This document shows, one piece after another, positions 32,396 to 45,830 of a DNA stretch of 64,000 nucleotides (position 1 is its first letter; each line of letters opens with the position of its first letter). This DNA comes from Mesocentrotus franciscanus (taxonomy: Eukaryota > Echinodermata > Echinoidea > Camarodonta > Strongylocentrotidae): NCBI GenBank assembly GCA_037976565.1, contig CP137683.1, forward strand, positions 8,934,976-8,998,975, read 5' to 3'. Both the position numbers and the translations under genes were made by a program. The notes below the pieces were generated by a model. The model did no database searches. It saw only the letters and a list, made by a program, of their open reading frames with translations, and had not been told where the DNA came from.

Positions 32396-33234
32396 GTTCC
32401 TGGTAATATAATAGAGTCACTCTAGTCACTCAAGGAGTATGACCGATGGCGACTTCTGACAACCCCAATAAAAAAGCTGCGATCATCGACAACGGATTTG
32501 CCAGAATTTATAGTTGCCAATCGGCTGCGGAATGTTGTACGAAAACTGTCCGATCATCACAAATTTTCGTAAACTAATTTGCGACCGCTACTTGAAATAT
32601 TTCTGAATAGTTGTCAGTTGTTCAGCAATTGATCGGCGGTAACAACTAACTTGTCGGAGATCAATGACCGATGTTCTTACGACGGTCGGCACGCTTTACA
32701 TTGGGGGGGGGGAGGAGTATTATCACTGATGCAAATGACAAGCAGAAGAAAAAATTGCTCATTATTAGCAAATGTATTTGTTTAGATAAGGTGTGATATC
32801 ATTTATATTTTCCATTCTGTGATATTTGTAATGTTATCTAAAAGACGAACATGTAGGTTGGCATTGAACTCGATAAATTACGAGTTGACAAAAATGATAA
32901 CCATTGTCACCAGGTAAAAGGTTAATAACGGAAGCTAAAGAGATAACAGCAAAGCTGCTCGCATATAACAAACAGAAGTCAGTAGGTAATGGAAAAAGAA
33001 CGGAAATAGGGAGTATAGTATATGTAAGGAGAACGAAATTCTCATTTGTTAAACAAACATCACAAATAATAACAGAAGTAATTCTTTACTATCTATTTTT
33101 AAGTGGCTAGCTTGGAAAGAACAAAGAGTGACATATAAATATACTGGATCCTGGCTATAAGATTGCTGGTGTTAATGCATATGATAATGATGTTGAAGAC
33201 TCAGCGGCAGGACTCCGAGGGAAGGGTCAGGGGC

Positions 33235-33420
33235 ACAGAGCCCCACCACTGTTTCAAGTACCCCAAAGTGCCCTTTTTACGTAGGAAAGTGCCCCTTCTA
33301 CTTCAGATAAGTGCCCCATTTTCTGTCTAGTAAGTGCCCCTTCCGCCTTTTCATAAGTGCACCTTCTTACCTCTGATTAACGCCCGTTTCCTTTGTAATA
33401 AGGGAGTGTATATATATATT
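33235..33420. repeat. GTGCCCC minisatellite remnant, unit A
   Basis: Short array (AAGTGCCCCTTCTACTTCAG, ATAAGTGCCCCATTTTC) of the same family as 450-1345, again with a GGGGCACAGAGCCCC lead-in. Confidence 0.75.
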
Positions 33421-34417
33421 TTCATTACTAATTAAAAACGAACTGTCCCCTTTTTGGACATAGAATTGTGCTCTTTTTCAATGCTATCAAATGTTCCTTC
33501 TCTAGATAAGTTATTGTGATATACGAAGTGCGCCCCTTTTTTAACACTATATGCATGTGCTTCTCATTTCTTAAAGCAATCTCTTGAGTTTGAGTTAATA
33601 GTCAATGTTAATAAGTGAGCAATTGTTTTTGGAATTAAGATAATCCGGACATAATGGCTTTTGACTCACATTCATTGCTTCAGCCCAAACTTGGTAGAAG
33701 AGGATTTTGACAATACTTTTTGTAAAGCCTTCTGCTCAGTCATCCGTGGTAGCACAATTATGAATGTGGTATCATTAGACATGAGATTATTTAACCTTAA
33801 AAATGAAATATTATTCAAGGTCACATATGTTATAACTTTTTAATTAGATGCTACCAAAGTTGGGTACACTTTTTTGATACGCACTGTACTCACGACCGAA
33901 AGTGATCGGTAAATTGATTGATTGATTTCATTCGTCAAGTATGACGAAATTTAGAATATGGGAAAAATGAATTTTTTACCTGGCTACTGCGGCTTGGGTT
34001 GACTTGATATATTAAGAAATTCTTCAACCTTTACTGTAGACTTTATCATGCTCGTAGATTGGGAAGTTTTAGATTTTAAAGGGGGAATGCCAATTTTTTT
34101 ATGAGATACCAAAAAAATGTTATTTTATAGCACCTGATTTTGTTCTCTAAATCAATATCTTTTGAGCTGAGCAGAAATGAATTCATAACAAAACTTCACA
34201 TTAAGCCAGAACTTGAGCCAATATTTGAAAAATTATCCATCTCTTTATTATTATCGGCCTGGAAGCTACACTACACAGAAATTTCATCAGAAGATGGATT
34301 CCAAAACTGTAATGATCCAATGATTTTCAAAAGGTATGCCCTTTGCTAAAAATAATAGTACTATATCCTTCAAGTATATATTTTGCTGTCCATTCTCTTT
34401 GATTAATTCGGATCATC

Positions 34418-34775
34418 AGTATTATTATTATTGTAATTACTATTATCATTATCATTATTATCATAATTTTTCTTACTGTAAATGTTATTATCATAATCAT
34501 TTTTTATTATTAATATTATTATAATTATTCTTACTATTATCGTTATTATTAATATTATTTTCATTATCATTATTATTATTGTTATAATTATTCTTACTAT
34601 TATAATTATTATTATCATAACCATCATCATCATTTCTATTATTGATATTATTATTATTATTATTTTAATTATTCTTACTATTATTGTCATCATTGTTATT
34701 ATTATCATCATCATCATTATTATTATCTTTATTATCTTTATTATTATTATTATTATTGTTATTGTTTAATTCAGT
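34418..34775. repeat. (ATT)n-type compound microsatellite, unit A
   Basis: Long run of ATT/ATC/TTA trinucleotides; unit B (44918-45275) differs by several small indels. ORFs here are spurious. Confidence 0.95.
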
Positions 34776-34989
34776 ATATCTGCCTCAATAAACACCGTTC
34801 TCGAAAAAAGACACATGTTGTGTTACAAGAATACAAACTATTAAAAAAAATTGATAGATGAGAAAAATTAAGCAAATCGAAAACAAGCAAAGAGCAATAA
34901 TAATGTAAAAACACCAAAAAAATGAAATTAAAAGAAAATGTACAGGGATAAAGGAGAAATTGAAGAAGAAAAAAAATTGTGTTGCTATG

Positions 34990-35324
34990 AAATGTGGTAT
35001 TAGGATAATAGGCAAACAGAAAAGCTGTTGAAAATGTCCTTGACTAATGAGTACAAACATCAATTAATAGCAGTTTTGAATTGTTGTACTGTCTCAGCCT
35101 GCTTTACATTATGTAGGATATTATTCCATAGCTCAGGGACAGCATGCTCAAAACCCCGTTCACCATAAGACTCTGTTTTGACCACATTAACATAAATATC
35201 TTTCTGTAGTGACTTCAGATTTCTCACCGGTCATATTTTATAAGTCACTGTTGCAGATAAGATGGAACTACGTCATGAGAACATTGGAAAACTATTAGTA
35301 ACTTAAGTACACCTGTTTCAGTAC
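34990..35324 (-). pseudogene. LINE RT C-terminal fragment (family 4), unit A
   Basis: The minus strand reads HDVVPSYLQQ near 35250-35280 and, further on, GFEHAVPELWNN followed by HNVKQAETVQQFKTA near 35050-35160. This is the P-x-LWN...F-K C-terminal signature of non-LTR reverse transcriptases. It is cut by the N gap; unit B continues it to about 45830. Confidence 0.7.
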
Positions 35325-35824
35325 NNNNNNNNNNNNNNNNNNNNNNNNNNNNNNNNNNNNNNNNNNNNNNNNNNNNNNNNNNNNNNNNNNNNNNNNNNNN
35401 NNNNNNNNNNNNNNNNNNNNNNNNNNNNNNNNNNNNNNNNNNNNNNNNNNNNNNNNNNNNNNNNNNNNNNNNNNNNNNNNNNNNNNNNNNNNNNNNNNNN
35501 NNNNNNNNNNNNNNNNNNNNNNNNNNNNNNNNNNNNNNNNNNNNNNNNNNNNNNNNNNNNNNNNNNNNNNNNNNNNNNNNNNNNNNNNNNNNNNNNNNNN
35601 NNNNNNNNNNNNNNNNNNNNNNNNNNNNNNNNNNNNNNNNNNNNNNNNNNNNNNNNNNNNNNNNNNNNNNNNNNNNNNNNNNNNNNNNNNNNNNNNNNNN
35701 NNNNNNNNNNNNNNNNNNNNNNNNNNNNNNNNNNNNNNNNNNNNNNNNNNNNNNNNNNNNNNNNNNNNNNNNNNNNNNNNNNNNNNNNNNNNNNNNNNNN
35801 NNNNNNNNNNNNNNNNNNNNNNNN
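35325..35824. other. Assembly gap (500 N)
   Basis: Exactly 500 N. The left flank is the end of duplication unit A at the same base where unit B continues without a break, so the true gap may be zero or negative. Confidence 0.99.
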
Positions 35825-36150
35825 GGCATCATATTTTCCGGGGCCCGCCTCCGCGTAAAGGCTTCCTGCTTGCAATTTCGTACATTTCAAGCTCCCTCCC
35901 TCCTCCCCTAGTAAAATCTTGGATCTGCCCCTGGTTGTATCACGGTATGGCAAAGGTAACCTGGCGCTACAGTCGTTCGTAGCAAACAAATATTACTGGG
36001 CGGTGTTGTCTGGTTAACGAGTCTAACTGCAAAACGTAGGCATAACTACGCCTCAATAGTATAGAACGCTTCATACCCCATGGTTGTGTTGTGGTATCAT
36101 TACCATGGTGACAATTTTTATGTGCAGCATTGATGTCGCAGTTTGTATCG
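35825..36150. other. Contig start, not matching unit A's left flank
   Basis: The first 110 bases look like the end of a dispersed DNA element (reverse complement CAGGGGCAGATCCAAG). The rest is unique in this window. Unit A has a LINE (family 1a) at the corresponding place. Confidence 0.5.
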
Positions 36151-36350
36151 GGTGCTTATTCAGCCTATAAATACCACAGCTAGCTGCTCTGTCTACCTGG
36201 GAAGTTAAGGTGTAGAGATCCTATATAGGATGGAGCCCCCTCTATTGCCCGTATGCGTTGAGTCATGCAGCTACCTCTCCCCTATTTTGTGATCCGACAA
36301 TTGATCTAGCAACATTTATTCCAACGACATTTACACCAGGCATTTTGTTT
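36150..36350. repeat. Conserved block, copy 2 of 4
   Basis: Counterpart of 25625-25830; starts at GCTTATTCAGCC. Confidence 0.8.
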
Positions 36351-36721
36351 ACCTAATTTGTATTAAATGACCGAAAATTCTTCTATTTCTTCAAAATGCA
36401 TGAATAATGTAATCTTTTCTTTTCCGAGGACATATTATACAGATATTGCCTGCCTAGAGGTTTAATATAGCATTTCACGGGAAAATATTGTCCCGAGGGA
36501 AAAAATATGACTCTGGAGGGGAAATGAAATGTTATTTATTAAAGCGATACAACAGGCAATATCTGTTATATTATATCGTCTATATAGATACGACATTTGT
36601 GTCATGTAGATCTAGATCTAGGCCTACACTAATTCAAAATACTGAAAACAAGAAGCTGTATAGGCGCAGGCTTTTTGAGCACCTTGGTTTAAAAAAATCA
36701 AGCTGACTCTGGACAATATGG

Positions 36722-37130
36722 TGATGTCTAATTTATGGGAAATTTGGGAAAATACTAGCTGTGAGTGGGTCAATTAACTGTGGAACGTCGATTGAAAGAT
36801 TTTCATGCTCAGTATTGGTCTGCTTGTATGTACGATAATTCGCATTGTGTTAATTATCGAATCTTCAAACATTCTTTATGTTTAGAAAGATACTTAATCG
36901 ATCTCATTAAAAGAGATCGGACAATTTTAAGTCGTTTTCGATGTGGCAATCATTACCTGCCGATTGTAGCTGGTAGATATTCAAATACTCCCAGGGAAAT
37001 GAGGCTATATACGCTCTGCAATTTGCAATCGCTTGGAGATGAGTTTCATTATTTCTTTGTATGCCCTGCCTTTCGTTCAGACAGAAAATTGTTCATCGAT
37101 ATTACTCTAATAATGTACAAACACGTTTAA
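36722..37130 (+). pseudogene. LINE RT C-terminal remnant (family 3), unit B
   Basis: Same zinc-knuckle region as 26213-26626. A one-base change in length after GTGGGTCAA puts a TAA in the frame that is open in unit A, so the frame resumes only at 36765. One Cys codon (CTATGTACG) is Tyr here. Confidence 0.75.
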
Positions 37131-38007
37131 ACTTAGTAAAATTCTGTCGAAAAATAATGCTCCGTTTTCATTAATATATTTAAGTATGTGAACAAAACAT
37201 GTTATGAGTTCAATATCAACTTTATGTTTCTCTTTTTTGTCTTATTTCAAATTATTAAATTGATATCAAGAACATTTTCGGTAATTCATTAATTCGAATA
37301 TCTTTTTACTGGTGTCAGTAACTTTCTTTTTCAATTGTTTCCATTGATTTTTGTCATTAATTATCGTTGTAATTATTATTATGATTTTTTTAAATAATTA
37401 TTATCATTATTAATATTGTTATTATTATTATTATTATCATTATTATCATTATTATTATTATTATCATTATTTTTGTTATCAATATAATTTTTTTCACTAC
37501 TGTCGATAGTGTTATTTTTTATTGATTAACATTATTCGATTTGAATTGTATATTTTACAGTGTTAAATTGACAAATTCAAACTGTTTGTAAACTTCTCCA
37601 ATACCCCAATGTGGGTGACATGATAATAAATTGTCATTGTCATTGTCATTGCACTGCGCGTGCGGCAGCTATGCAATATGACGTAGGTGATGACGCTCCT
37701 CGGTCCAATATAACGGACCGAGGTGACGCCAATCGGGCAATATAACGTTGGAGATCCTTGCAGCCTTAATCACGTGACGGCGCTTTGACCAATCACAATC
37801 AGTATCTATATAGACTATATAATATAATATTATGCCAACCAAAATATATTTTGAGTAATTCCCCAATGGAGATGGCACTTTGGAGAAATAAATAAAAACA
37901 GAAATTTATTATATTTGTGTACACGACAAAAGAAAGAGTTGTCCATGTGTCACAATCCACTTACAAAATTGCCCATTTGAGATTCGCATAGCTTTATTGA
38001 TCTCATA

Positions 38008-38320
38008 TTTCAACCAACGAACCAACCAACCAATCAATTGAACATTTAATATATCAAACAAACAATCAATCAATAAAGAAATCAACCGACCAACCAACAA
38101 ACCAACCGATCATTCATTCAATCAATCAATCGTTCAATCAATCGAGGAATCAAGCAGTTACTTTGAAAAATACCAACCAATCAATCGATTATTCAATCTT
38201 TAACAAACAAAAAATCAATATAAAATTCAACCAACCAACGGATCATTTAATCGATCAATCAGTCAGTCAATCAGTTATAACAACAACCAACGAACCATCC
38301 AAATTAATAAATGAAACGAA
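38008..38320. repeat. CAAC/AATC tract, unit B
   Basis: Counterpart of 27505-27815. Confidence 0.8.
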
Positions 38321-39149
38321 AAAAAAATAAATAAAATGGTGCGCATTGAGGCACTTCACACACACACATATGATTGTTTACATCACGCAATCATAATCAA
38401 TAACCCATGATATGTATTGTTTTATTCGAGGCTTTTAAATTCAGAATAGTATATAGACAATTACAGATACTCATTGGCAGATGACATCCAAAACAAATTT
38501 ACAGAGTAGAAATTGAAGTTATGTGATTTATTATTAGGGCAACTAGAAATGACAAACGAAATTACTGATTCAATCAACAATTTGACATTTTTGTTAATTT
38601 GAACCTTTACACGTTACAAAAAGGTAGGCCCAATCGTGTTATTTTGCACATGATAACAAATACTTCTTAAATTTGCGGTCATTAATTTGATTAGAATAAA
38701 GTCAAAGCGACATGGTAAAGGTGAAAGTTATTTGTTTAATTACTGTACATTAAATGCCACGGTTTATGATCAGTTAAAGTACCAATCAAACGTCATTTCT
38801 ACGTCTGCAAGCAGTTGTAGGCCTTTTCGTATACATTTTGCACGGTATCAAGTACTTGATTTTGCACATTGAAGGACATACTCTAATATTGGAATTAAAG
38901 GATCTTTATGTTACTATATCTTTCTTCGTGTCGACATTGCTAATGCCTCGTTTGATGTACTTTTATTAAACCAATTTCCGACATAACATTATGGAAATGA
39001 TATTTCATGAAACAAAGGATATTAAGAAATATATTAAATTGTTCGGCGAGCGACACTAAAAGTAGAGTGCACCAGCAATGCTCAGTAAGCCATCATCATA
39101 ATTAACATCTTCGTCATCATTAGGCCAATGGAAACCTTGGTGGAACTTT

Positions 39150-40926
39150 GCAAATTAATTAGGGCGGTTTTTATTCCTTAAAATCGCTTGATTGGCTATT
39201 CGCTAGCGATTCCTCCTTCAAATCTGGTTGTCGCTACAATTAAGTTGGCCTCGATCAACTCGATCTCCAGACCGGTCCCGAATGTCCAGTCTACTTCTTA
39301 TTCCCTCCGACTCCTTTAGAGTAGTTGCCCTTGCTCCCCGCGGACTGCATGCTAGAGACCGTGCTTCCCGCTGGGACTCCACCACCATGAGACTTCGCAG
39401 TTGAGGACATATGGCCAGCTGCGGCGGTACCGGAACTGATTCCACTAGGTGTGTAGCCCGTGCGGTTGGCTCCAGCGCTCACCTGTGATGGTGGCTGATT
39501 CGAAGACATATTGTATCTGTACAAGTTGCAAAATTGTAGAAAACACGTCTTACATTATTTTATAGGAGGATAATTAGAGGAAGTACAAATGTTGGCAAAG
39601 TGATGGAAACTGAATTGGGGGAGGGGGCATACAAAGAAAAACATTAGAGAAGGTTGGGTTCTAGGAATTGTGAAAACACATCTGTTGATCCTTTCATTCG
39701 TTTTAATATGTTAGTGTGGAAGAGGATGATATAATAAACATCACGATACTAATCGAAAGTAGCGAGCGAAGGGAAAACAGACACTATGTTGTGGTACGAA
39801 TTTTATTTCGATATAAAAATACGAGAAATAAGGTTATGTTCGAGCAAATCATGATGATATGACGGGAGCGAGGTAATCGAATCGTCATATCGTCATATCA
39901 TCATATGGGGACATTCGCGGACCTCGATCGCTGCCTGAATTTATCCTGTTATTAAATCTGTTCTTGAATTTTCTTGTTTGTGTGTAGCATTACAACTTAA
40001 TTGATATGTTTAATCAAGAAAAAGTGTTTTAGTAAACAGATTTATGGCGTGTAAGTTTCGTTGAAATAGTAGTTTTGAAAAAGTATTTTTTATTACCCCA
40101 TATTCTGAGTAAATCACACTTTTATGTTTCTTTTAATACGCTGTGCGTATATGTGTAATAGCCAAAACTCAAATGTATATTAACCAGGTATATTATTTTA
40201 AACTCATGATACAAATTATATCAATTGAAAGATCTTTACTTGATGATACATATTTGGTCAAAAAATATAAAATCATGATTTTTAACGTTCTTTCAAATTT
40301 TGGCACAAAAATTTCATTTCTAGTTAAATAAAAAAACGAGCGGCATCCACCCATATCTTATCCCTAAGTATTTTTTAAAAATTGTTATCATGGATGCCAT
40401 GCTTTACCGCAAAGTGCCAAGGAATCTTTTTTTCAAAAGTCTTATGTTTGGCTGGTCTACTATATTATATCGTGGATATTTGCTTACAGAAGCCAATGAA
40501 ATACATAAAGTATATAACCACCGTGGATCTCGCTATCATCTTCAATCTGCATGCTCCTTCTCTTTTTGACTTTGACAATAAATCTTCCAGTGGCGGGTTA
40601 ATGGGGTGACTATTGGCCCATGCCCCCAAAAATAGTAAACCTTAATACTTACCCCCCCCCCCATGCACATTTCATTTTCAAACTAAACGCGTTTAAAAAT
40701 GTATTCTTTCATTCTTTGTAGTTGCTTGTCCGATACTTTTTTTATTTTCACGGTGAACAGGTGAAATATCCGCCCCCGTATAACATAATGAGTTTTAAAA
40801 AATGTACTCTTACCTGTGCAGACAATTTGCCTCAGATGATGCCTAATGAAATCTATCAAGACTTCTATTTTTCAAAATGAAAGAGATAAAATACGACTTT
40901 TCTGCTCTGCTCTATGATGTGAAGTA
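39150..40926 (-). other. Transcript model for the 72-residue protein gene, unit B
   Basis: All landmarks of unit A are retained: TATAAGAA at 40952-40959, exon 1 about 40814-40926 with donor GTAAGAG, acceptor about 39517-39518, CDS 39291-39509, AATAAA at 39170-39175. Confidence 0.55.
39291..39509 (-). CDS. Unrecognised 72-residue Ser/Gly/Ala-rich protein, unit B
   Basis: The encoded protein is identical to that of unit A. If A and B are two haplotypes of one locus, this is the same gene counted twice; if not, it is a very recent paralogue. No known domain. Confidence 0.6.
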   Translation of the reverse strand: MSSNQPPSQVSAGANRTGYTPSGISSGTAAAGHMSSTAKSHGGGVPAGSTVSSMQSAGSKGNYSKGVGGNKK

Positions 40927-41755
40927 ATGGCGTCTAGGACGTAGACGCGTATTCTTATACGGCATTAATACCCACTCTTTGGGAATGCTAGCTTTACTCG
41001 GCCAGTCAGAGACACCTACGTCGGTCGTATGATCTACCAATCAGAAACGAGTGCATAATTATCTCCCAGGGCCCAATAGCTTGTTTCGTCATTAGCTCCC
41101 ATTGGGACCTGGAAATGGACTTCTTACAATGAGAAATAATCCCATCCTTCGCTGTTGATTTCATCATGTTCGTGGATTTGGGAATTTACCAGTAATGACC
41201 AGAGCACAATGTGTTATTGAATCCACTCTATTTTCTTTTAAAATTCCTTGACACTTTCAAAATTCTGTATTTCCCCTCAAATAAGTGTAACCCGACGCCT
41301 AAGTTGCTGAAAAGAAGTTCACTTCAGCCAACGGACATGGCGGTCGTATCGTACGTGTTATCGGCGTTCGCGGAGGCGTGATGAGGAACTGACCAGTGTC
41401 CAGCAATCTATGCATCACAGTAAATCATTACAGTTATATTCTTAGTACATTTCATGGGAAGGTGATTAATACTGCTTTCAATATGAAATCTAACATCAAG
41501 ATTTTGCTAATTTGGTGCCCGCTCCTTATCTTCGTTAATAAGGGTCATCAGCTTCTAGTGGGAAAAGACTGTAGTTAGGTTGATTCTTTATACATGTTAC
41601 TTGCACCAATATCATTTTCCACCATAATGTTGCACTATAAATCACGGTTAGCGTGTGCCCTCAACTGTTAAACTCTGCAGTGTGTATCCGCTGAAGTGAA
41701 CCTTGTTTTCAGTTACTTATGCGTTAGGTTACTATATTGCGAAAAGTTACACTTT

Positions 41756-42141
41756 AGCAGCTTCACAGACGTATCTTGGCGAGCTCCTCTCCAATTTTCT
41801 ATGTACATAAAATGTCATAAACTTTCATTTTCTTTGTTAATTGACCATGCACTAGATTGGTTTTATTTTAGTACAGAGCAAATGGGAGAGGAGCTCGGAG
41901 CTCGCAAGATTCGTCACAGAGTTGCCAATTTGAGTTTGATTGATTGCAACTTCAAATTGTCATAACTTTCTTATTTTCAATCAGGAATTTGCTCAAACTT
42001 TCACTGACTAGTTCCTCTCATTTTTCTGCTTCTGTTAAAATTAACTTAATATCAGGTGGACTTCCCCTTCAAGTGTGTCTTATTTCATAGATTAGTGATA
42101 CATAATAACCATCTGAGCAGCAGCACACCAATTTGATTGGC
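41756..42141 (+). repeat. Dispersed fold-back repeat, unit B
   Basis: Counterpart of 31255-31640. Confidence 0.65.
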
Positions 42142-42249
42142 CCTTTTGGGACTCTCCTTACAGGGACTGCTAGTGTGACCAGCTGTCAACAATTACCCGT
42201 TTATACATGACTGACTGTTTTTCGCAATCGCACAATACATGCAAACAAT

Positions 42250-42254
42250 TATAC

Positions 42255-42292
<38 letters not shown>

Positions 42293-42373
42293 TGAATAGT
42301 AGTGGTCTTTAATAGTAATAGTAATATTAGTAGAGGTAGTTGTATAGTTGTAGTAGTAGTAGTAGTAGTAGTC

Positions 42374-42414
<41 letters not shown>

Positions 42415-42417
42415 TAC
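42250..42417. repeat. (TAG)n microsatellite, unit B
   Basis: Counterpart of 31750-31915. Confidence 0.95.
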
Positions 42418-42537
42418 AACTAGAGCCCTCAAATAAAAGAAAAGAGTATTAAAAGTTTGTGGGCAATCCCCAAAAGTTAACAAGTTATGGTGTCATCGTT
42501 ATTCATGTTCCAACATTGTCAAATTATTGCTGTGTTC

Positions 42538-42895
42538 TGTCGTGGACGAGTGGATATGTCACCGGACTGTGGATCACAAGGTCCGCGGTTCAAGTCCCAC
42601 CGCGGCACTAATGTCCTTTGGCAAGACATTGATCTACATTTGCCACTCTCTACCCAGGTGTTAAATGGGTACCCGGTAGGATGCGAAAGCTAATGTGCTT
42701 AGATTAGCAAGTGTGCGCTTGTAAAAATGACGCCTGGCTGGAATGCTCCCCAGGGAGTTAAGAATGTGCATACATTGTGTGCGGGTAAGCCTGAATCCGA
42801 TGACCGGGGTAATAATATATACATCTGTAAAGCGCTTTGTGAGGGCCCTCGGTCCTGAAAAGCGCTATATAAGAACCAGCTATTATTATTATTAT
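42538..42895 (+). mobile_element. tRNA-derived SINE with Deu-like tail, unit B
   Basis: Counterpart of 32038-32395, with A/B boxes, AAGCGCT pair and ATT tail unchanged. Confidence 0.75.
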
Positions 42896-43736
42896 GTTCC
42901 TGGTAATATAATAGAGTCACTCTAGTCACTCAAGGAGTATGACCGATGGCGACTTCTGACAACCCCCAATAAAAAAGGTGCGATCATCGACAACGGATTT
43001 GCCAGAATTTATAGTTGCCAATCGGCTGCGGAATGTTGTACGAAAACTGTCCGATCATCACAAATTTTCGTAAACTAATTTGCGACCGCTACTTGAAATA
43101 TTTCTGAATAGTTGTCAGTTGTTCAGCAATTGATCGGCGGTAACAACTAACTTGTCGGAGATCAATGACCGATGTTCTTACGACGGTCGGCACGCTTTAC
43201 ATTGGGGGGGGGGAGGAGTATTATCACTGATGCAAATGACAAGCAGAAGAAAAAAATTGCTCATTATTAGCAAATGTATTTGTTTAGATAAGGTGTGATA
43301 TCATTTATATTTTCCATTCTGTGATATTTGTAATGTTATCTAAAAGACGAACATGTAGGTTGGCATTGAACTCGATAAATTACGAGTTGACAAAAATGAT
43401 AACCATTGTCACCAGGTAAAAGGTTAATAACGGAAGCTAAAGAGATAACAGCAAAGCTGCTCGCATATAACAAACAGAAGTCAGTAGGTAATGGAAAAAG
43501 AACGGAAATAGGGAGTATAGTATATGTAAGGAGAACGAAATTCTCATTTGTTAAACAAACATCACAAATAATAACAGAAGTAATTCTTTACTATCTATTT
43601 TTTAAGTGGCTAGCTTGGAAAGAACAAAGAGTGACATATAAATATACTGGATCCTGGCTATAAGATTGCTGGTGTTAATGCATATGATAATGATGTTGAA
43701 GACTCAGCGGCAGCACTCCGAGGGAAGGGTCAGGGG

Positions 43737-43925
43737 CACAGAGCCCCACCACTGTTTCAAGTACCCCAAAGTGCCCTTTTTACGTAGGAAAGTGCCCCTT
43801 CTACTTCAGATAAGTGCCCCATTTTCTGTCTAGTAAGTGCCCCTTCCGCCTTTTCATAAGTGCACCTTCTTACCTCTGATTAACGCCCGTTTCCTTTGTA
43901 ATAAGGGAGTGTATATATATATATT
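43737..43925. repeat. GTGCCCC minisatellite remnant, unit B
   Basis: Counterpart of 33235-33420; the adjacent TATATA run is longer here. Confidence 0.75.
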
Positions 43926-44917
43926 TTCATTACTAATTAAAAACGAACTGTCCCCTTTTTGGACATAGAATTGTGCTCTTTTTCAATGCTATCAAATGTT
44001 CCTTCTCTAGATAAGTTATTGTGATATACGAAGTGCGCCCCTTTTAACACTATATGCATGTGCTTCTCATTTCTTAAAGCAATCTCTTGAGTTTGAGTTA
44101 ATAGTCAATGTTAATAAGTGAGCAATTGTTTTTGGAATTAAGATAATCCGGACATAATGGCTTTTGACTCACATTCATTGCTTCAGCCCAAACTTGGTAG
44201 AAGAGGATTTTGACAATACTTTTTGTAAAGCCTTCTGCTCAGTCATCCGTGGTAGCACAATTATGAATGTGGTATCATTAGACATGAGATTATTTAACCT
44301 TAAAAATGAAATATTATTCAAGGTCACATATGTTATAACTTTTTAATTAGATGCTACCAAAGTTGGGTACACTTTTTTGATACGCACTGTACTCACGACC
44401 GAAAGTGATCGGTAAATTGATTGATTGATTTCATTCGTCAAGTATGACGAAATTTAGAATATGGGAAAATGAATTTTTACCTGGCTACTGCGGCTTGGGT
44501 TGACTTGATATATTAAGAAATTCTTCAACCTTTACTGTAGACTTTATCATGCTCGTAGATTGGGAAGTTTTAGATTTTAAAGGGGGAATGCCAATTTTTT
44601 AATGAGATACCAAAAAAATGTTATTTTATAGCACCTGATTTTGTTCTCTAAATCAATATGTTTTGAGCTGAGCAGAAATGAATTCATAACAAAACTTCAC
44701 ATTAAGCCAGAACTTGAGCCAATATTTGAAAAATTATCCATCTCTTTATTATTATCGGCCTGGAAGCTACACTACACAGAAATTTCATCAGAAGATGGAT
44801 TCCAAAAACTGTAATGATCCAATGATTTTCAAAAAGGTATGCCCTTTGCTAAAAAATAATAGTACTATATCCTTCAAGTATATATTTTGCTGTCCATTCT
44901 CTTTGATTAATTCGGAT

Positions 44918-45275
44918 CATCAGTATTATTATTATTGTAATTACTATTATCATTATCATTATTATCATAATTTTTCTTACTGTAAATGTTATTATCATAA
45001 TCATTTTTTATTATTAATATTATTATAATTATTCTTTATTATCGTTATTATTATTATTATTTTCATTATCATTATTATTATTGTTATAATTATTCTTACT
45101 ATTATAATTATTATTATCATAACCATCATCATCATTTCTATTATTGATATTATTATTATTATTATTTTAATTAGTGTTACTATTATTGTCATCATTATTA
45201 TTATTATCATCATCATCATTATTATTATCTTTATTATCTTTATTATTATTATTATTATTGTTATTGTTTAATTCA
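44918..45275. repeat. (ATT)n-type microsatellite, unit B
   Basis: Counterpart of 34418-34775 with several length differences. Confidence 0.95.
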
Positions 45276-45488
45276 GTATATCTGCCTCAATAAACACCGT
45301 TCTCGAAAAAAGACACATGTTGTGTTACAAGAATACAAACTATTAAAAAAAATTGATAGATGAGAAAAATTAAGCAAATCGAAAACAAGCAAAGAGCAAT
45401 AATAATGTAAAAACACCAAAAAAAATGAAATTAAAAGAAAATGTACAGGGATAAAGGAGAAATTGAATAAGAAAAAAATTGTGTTGCT

Positions 45489-45830
45489 ATGAAATGTGGT
45501 ATTAGGATAATAGGCAAACAGAAAAGCTGCTGGAAAATGTCCTTGACTAATGAGTACAAACATCAATTAATAGCAGTTTTGAATTGTTGTACTGTCTCAG
45601 CCTGCCTTACATTATGTAGGATACTATTCCATAGCTCAGGGACAGCATGCTCAAAACCCCGTTCACCATAAGACTCTGTTTTGACCACATTAACATAAAT
45701 ATCTTTCTGTAGTGACTTCAGATTTCTCACCGGTCATATTTTATAAGTCACTGTTGCAGATAAGATGGAACTACGTCATGAGAACATTGGAAAACTATTA
45801 GTAACTTAAGTACACCTGTTTCAGTACGAG
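45489..45830 (-). pseudogene. LINE RT C-terminal fragment (family 4), unit B
   Basis: Counterpart of 34990-35324, uninterrupted by the gap. The LWN...F-K signature on the minus strand is shared. Confidence 0.7.

Larger units (their letters stand above)
25630..35324. repeat. Segmental duplication unit A
   Basis: About 9.7 kb, matching 36155-45825 almost base for base. Differences seen by eye are a few substitutions and mainly homopolymer or short indel changes. The match ends exactly at the N gap. It contains a LINE tail, the 72-residue protein gene, a fold-back repeat, a SINE and microsatellites. Confidence 0.95.
36155..45825. repeat. Segmental duplication unit B
   Basis: Near-identical copy of unit A, offset by about 10.50 kb (exactly 10500 at the SINE). 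It differs by isolated substitutions, homopolymer lengths and one small deletion in the fold-back at 36441-36564. Confidence 0.95.

Noticed and set aside
34403..34717. Ile/Met/Asn-rich ORF
   Set aside because: Translation of an ATT/ATC microsatellite.
35245..35989. Long ORFs spanning N
   Set aside because: They run through the second 500-N gap. Only the LINE-like end left of the gap is meaningful.
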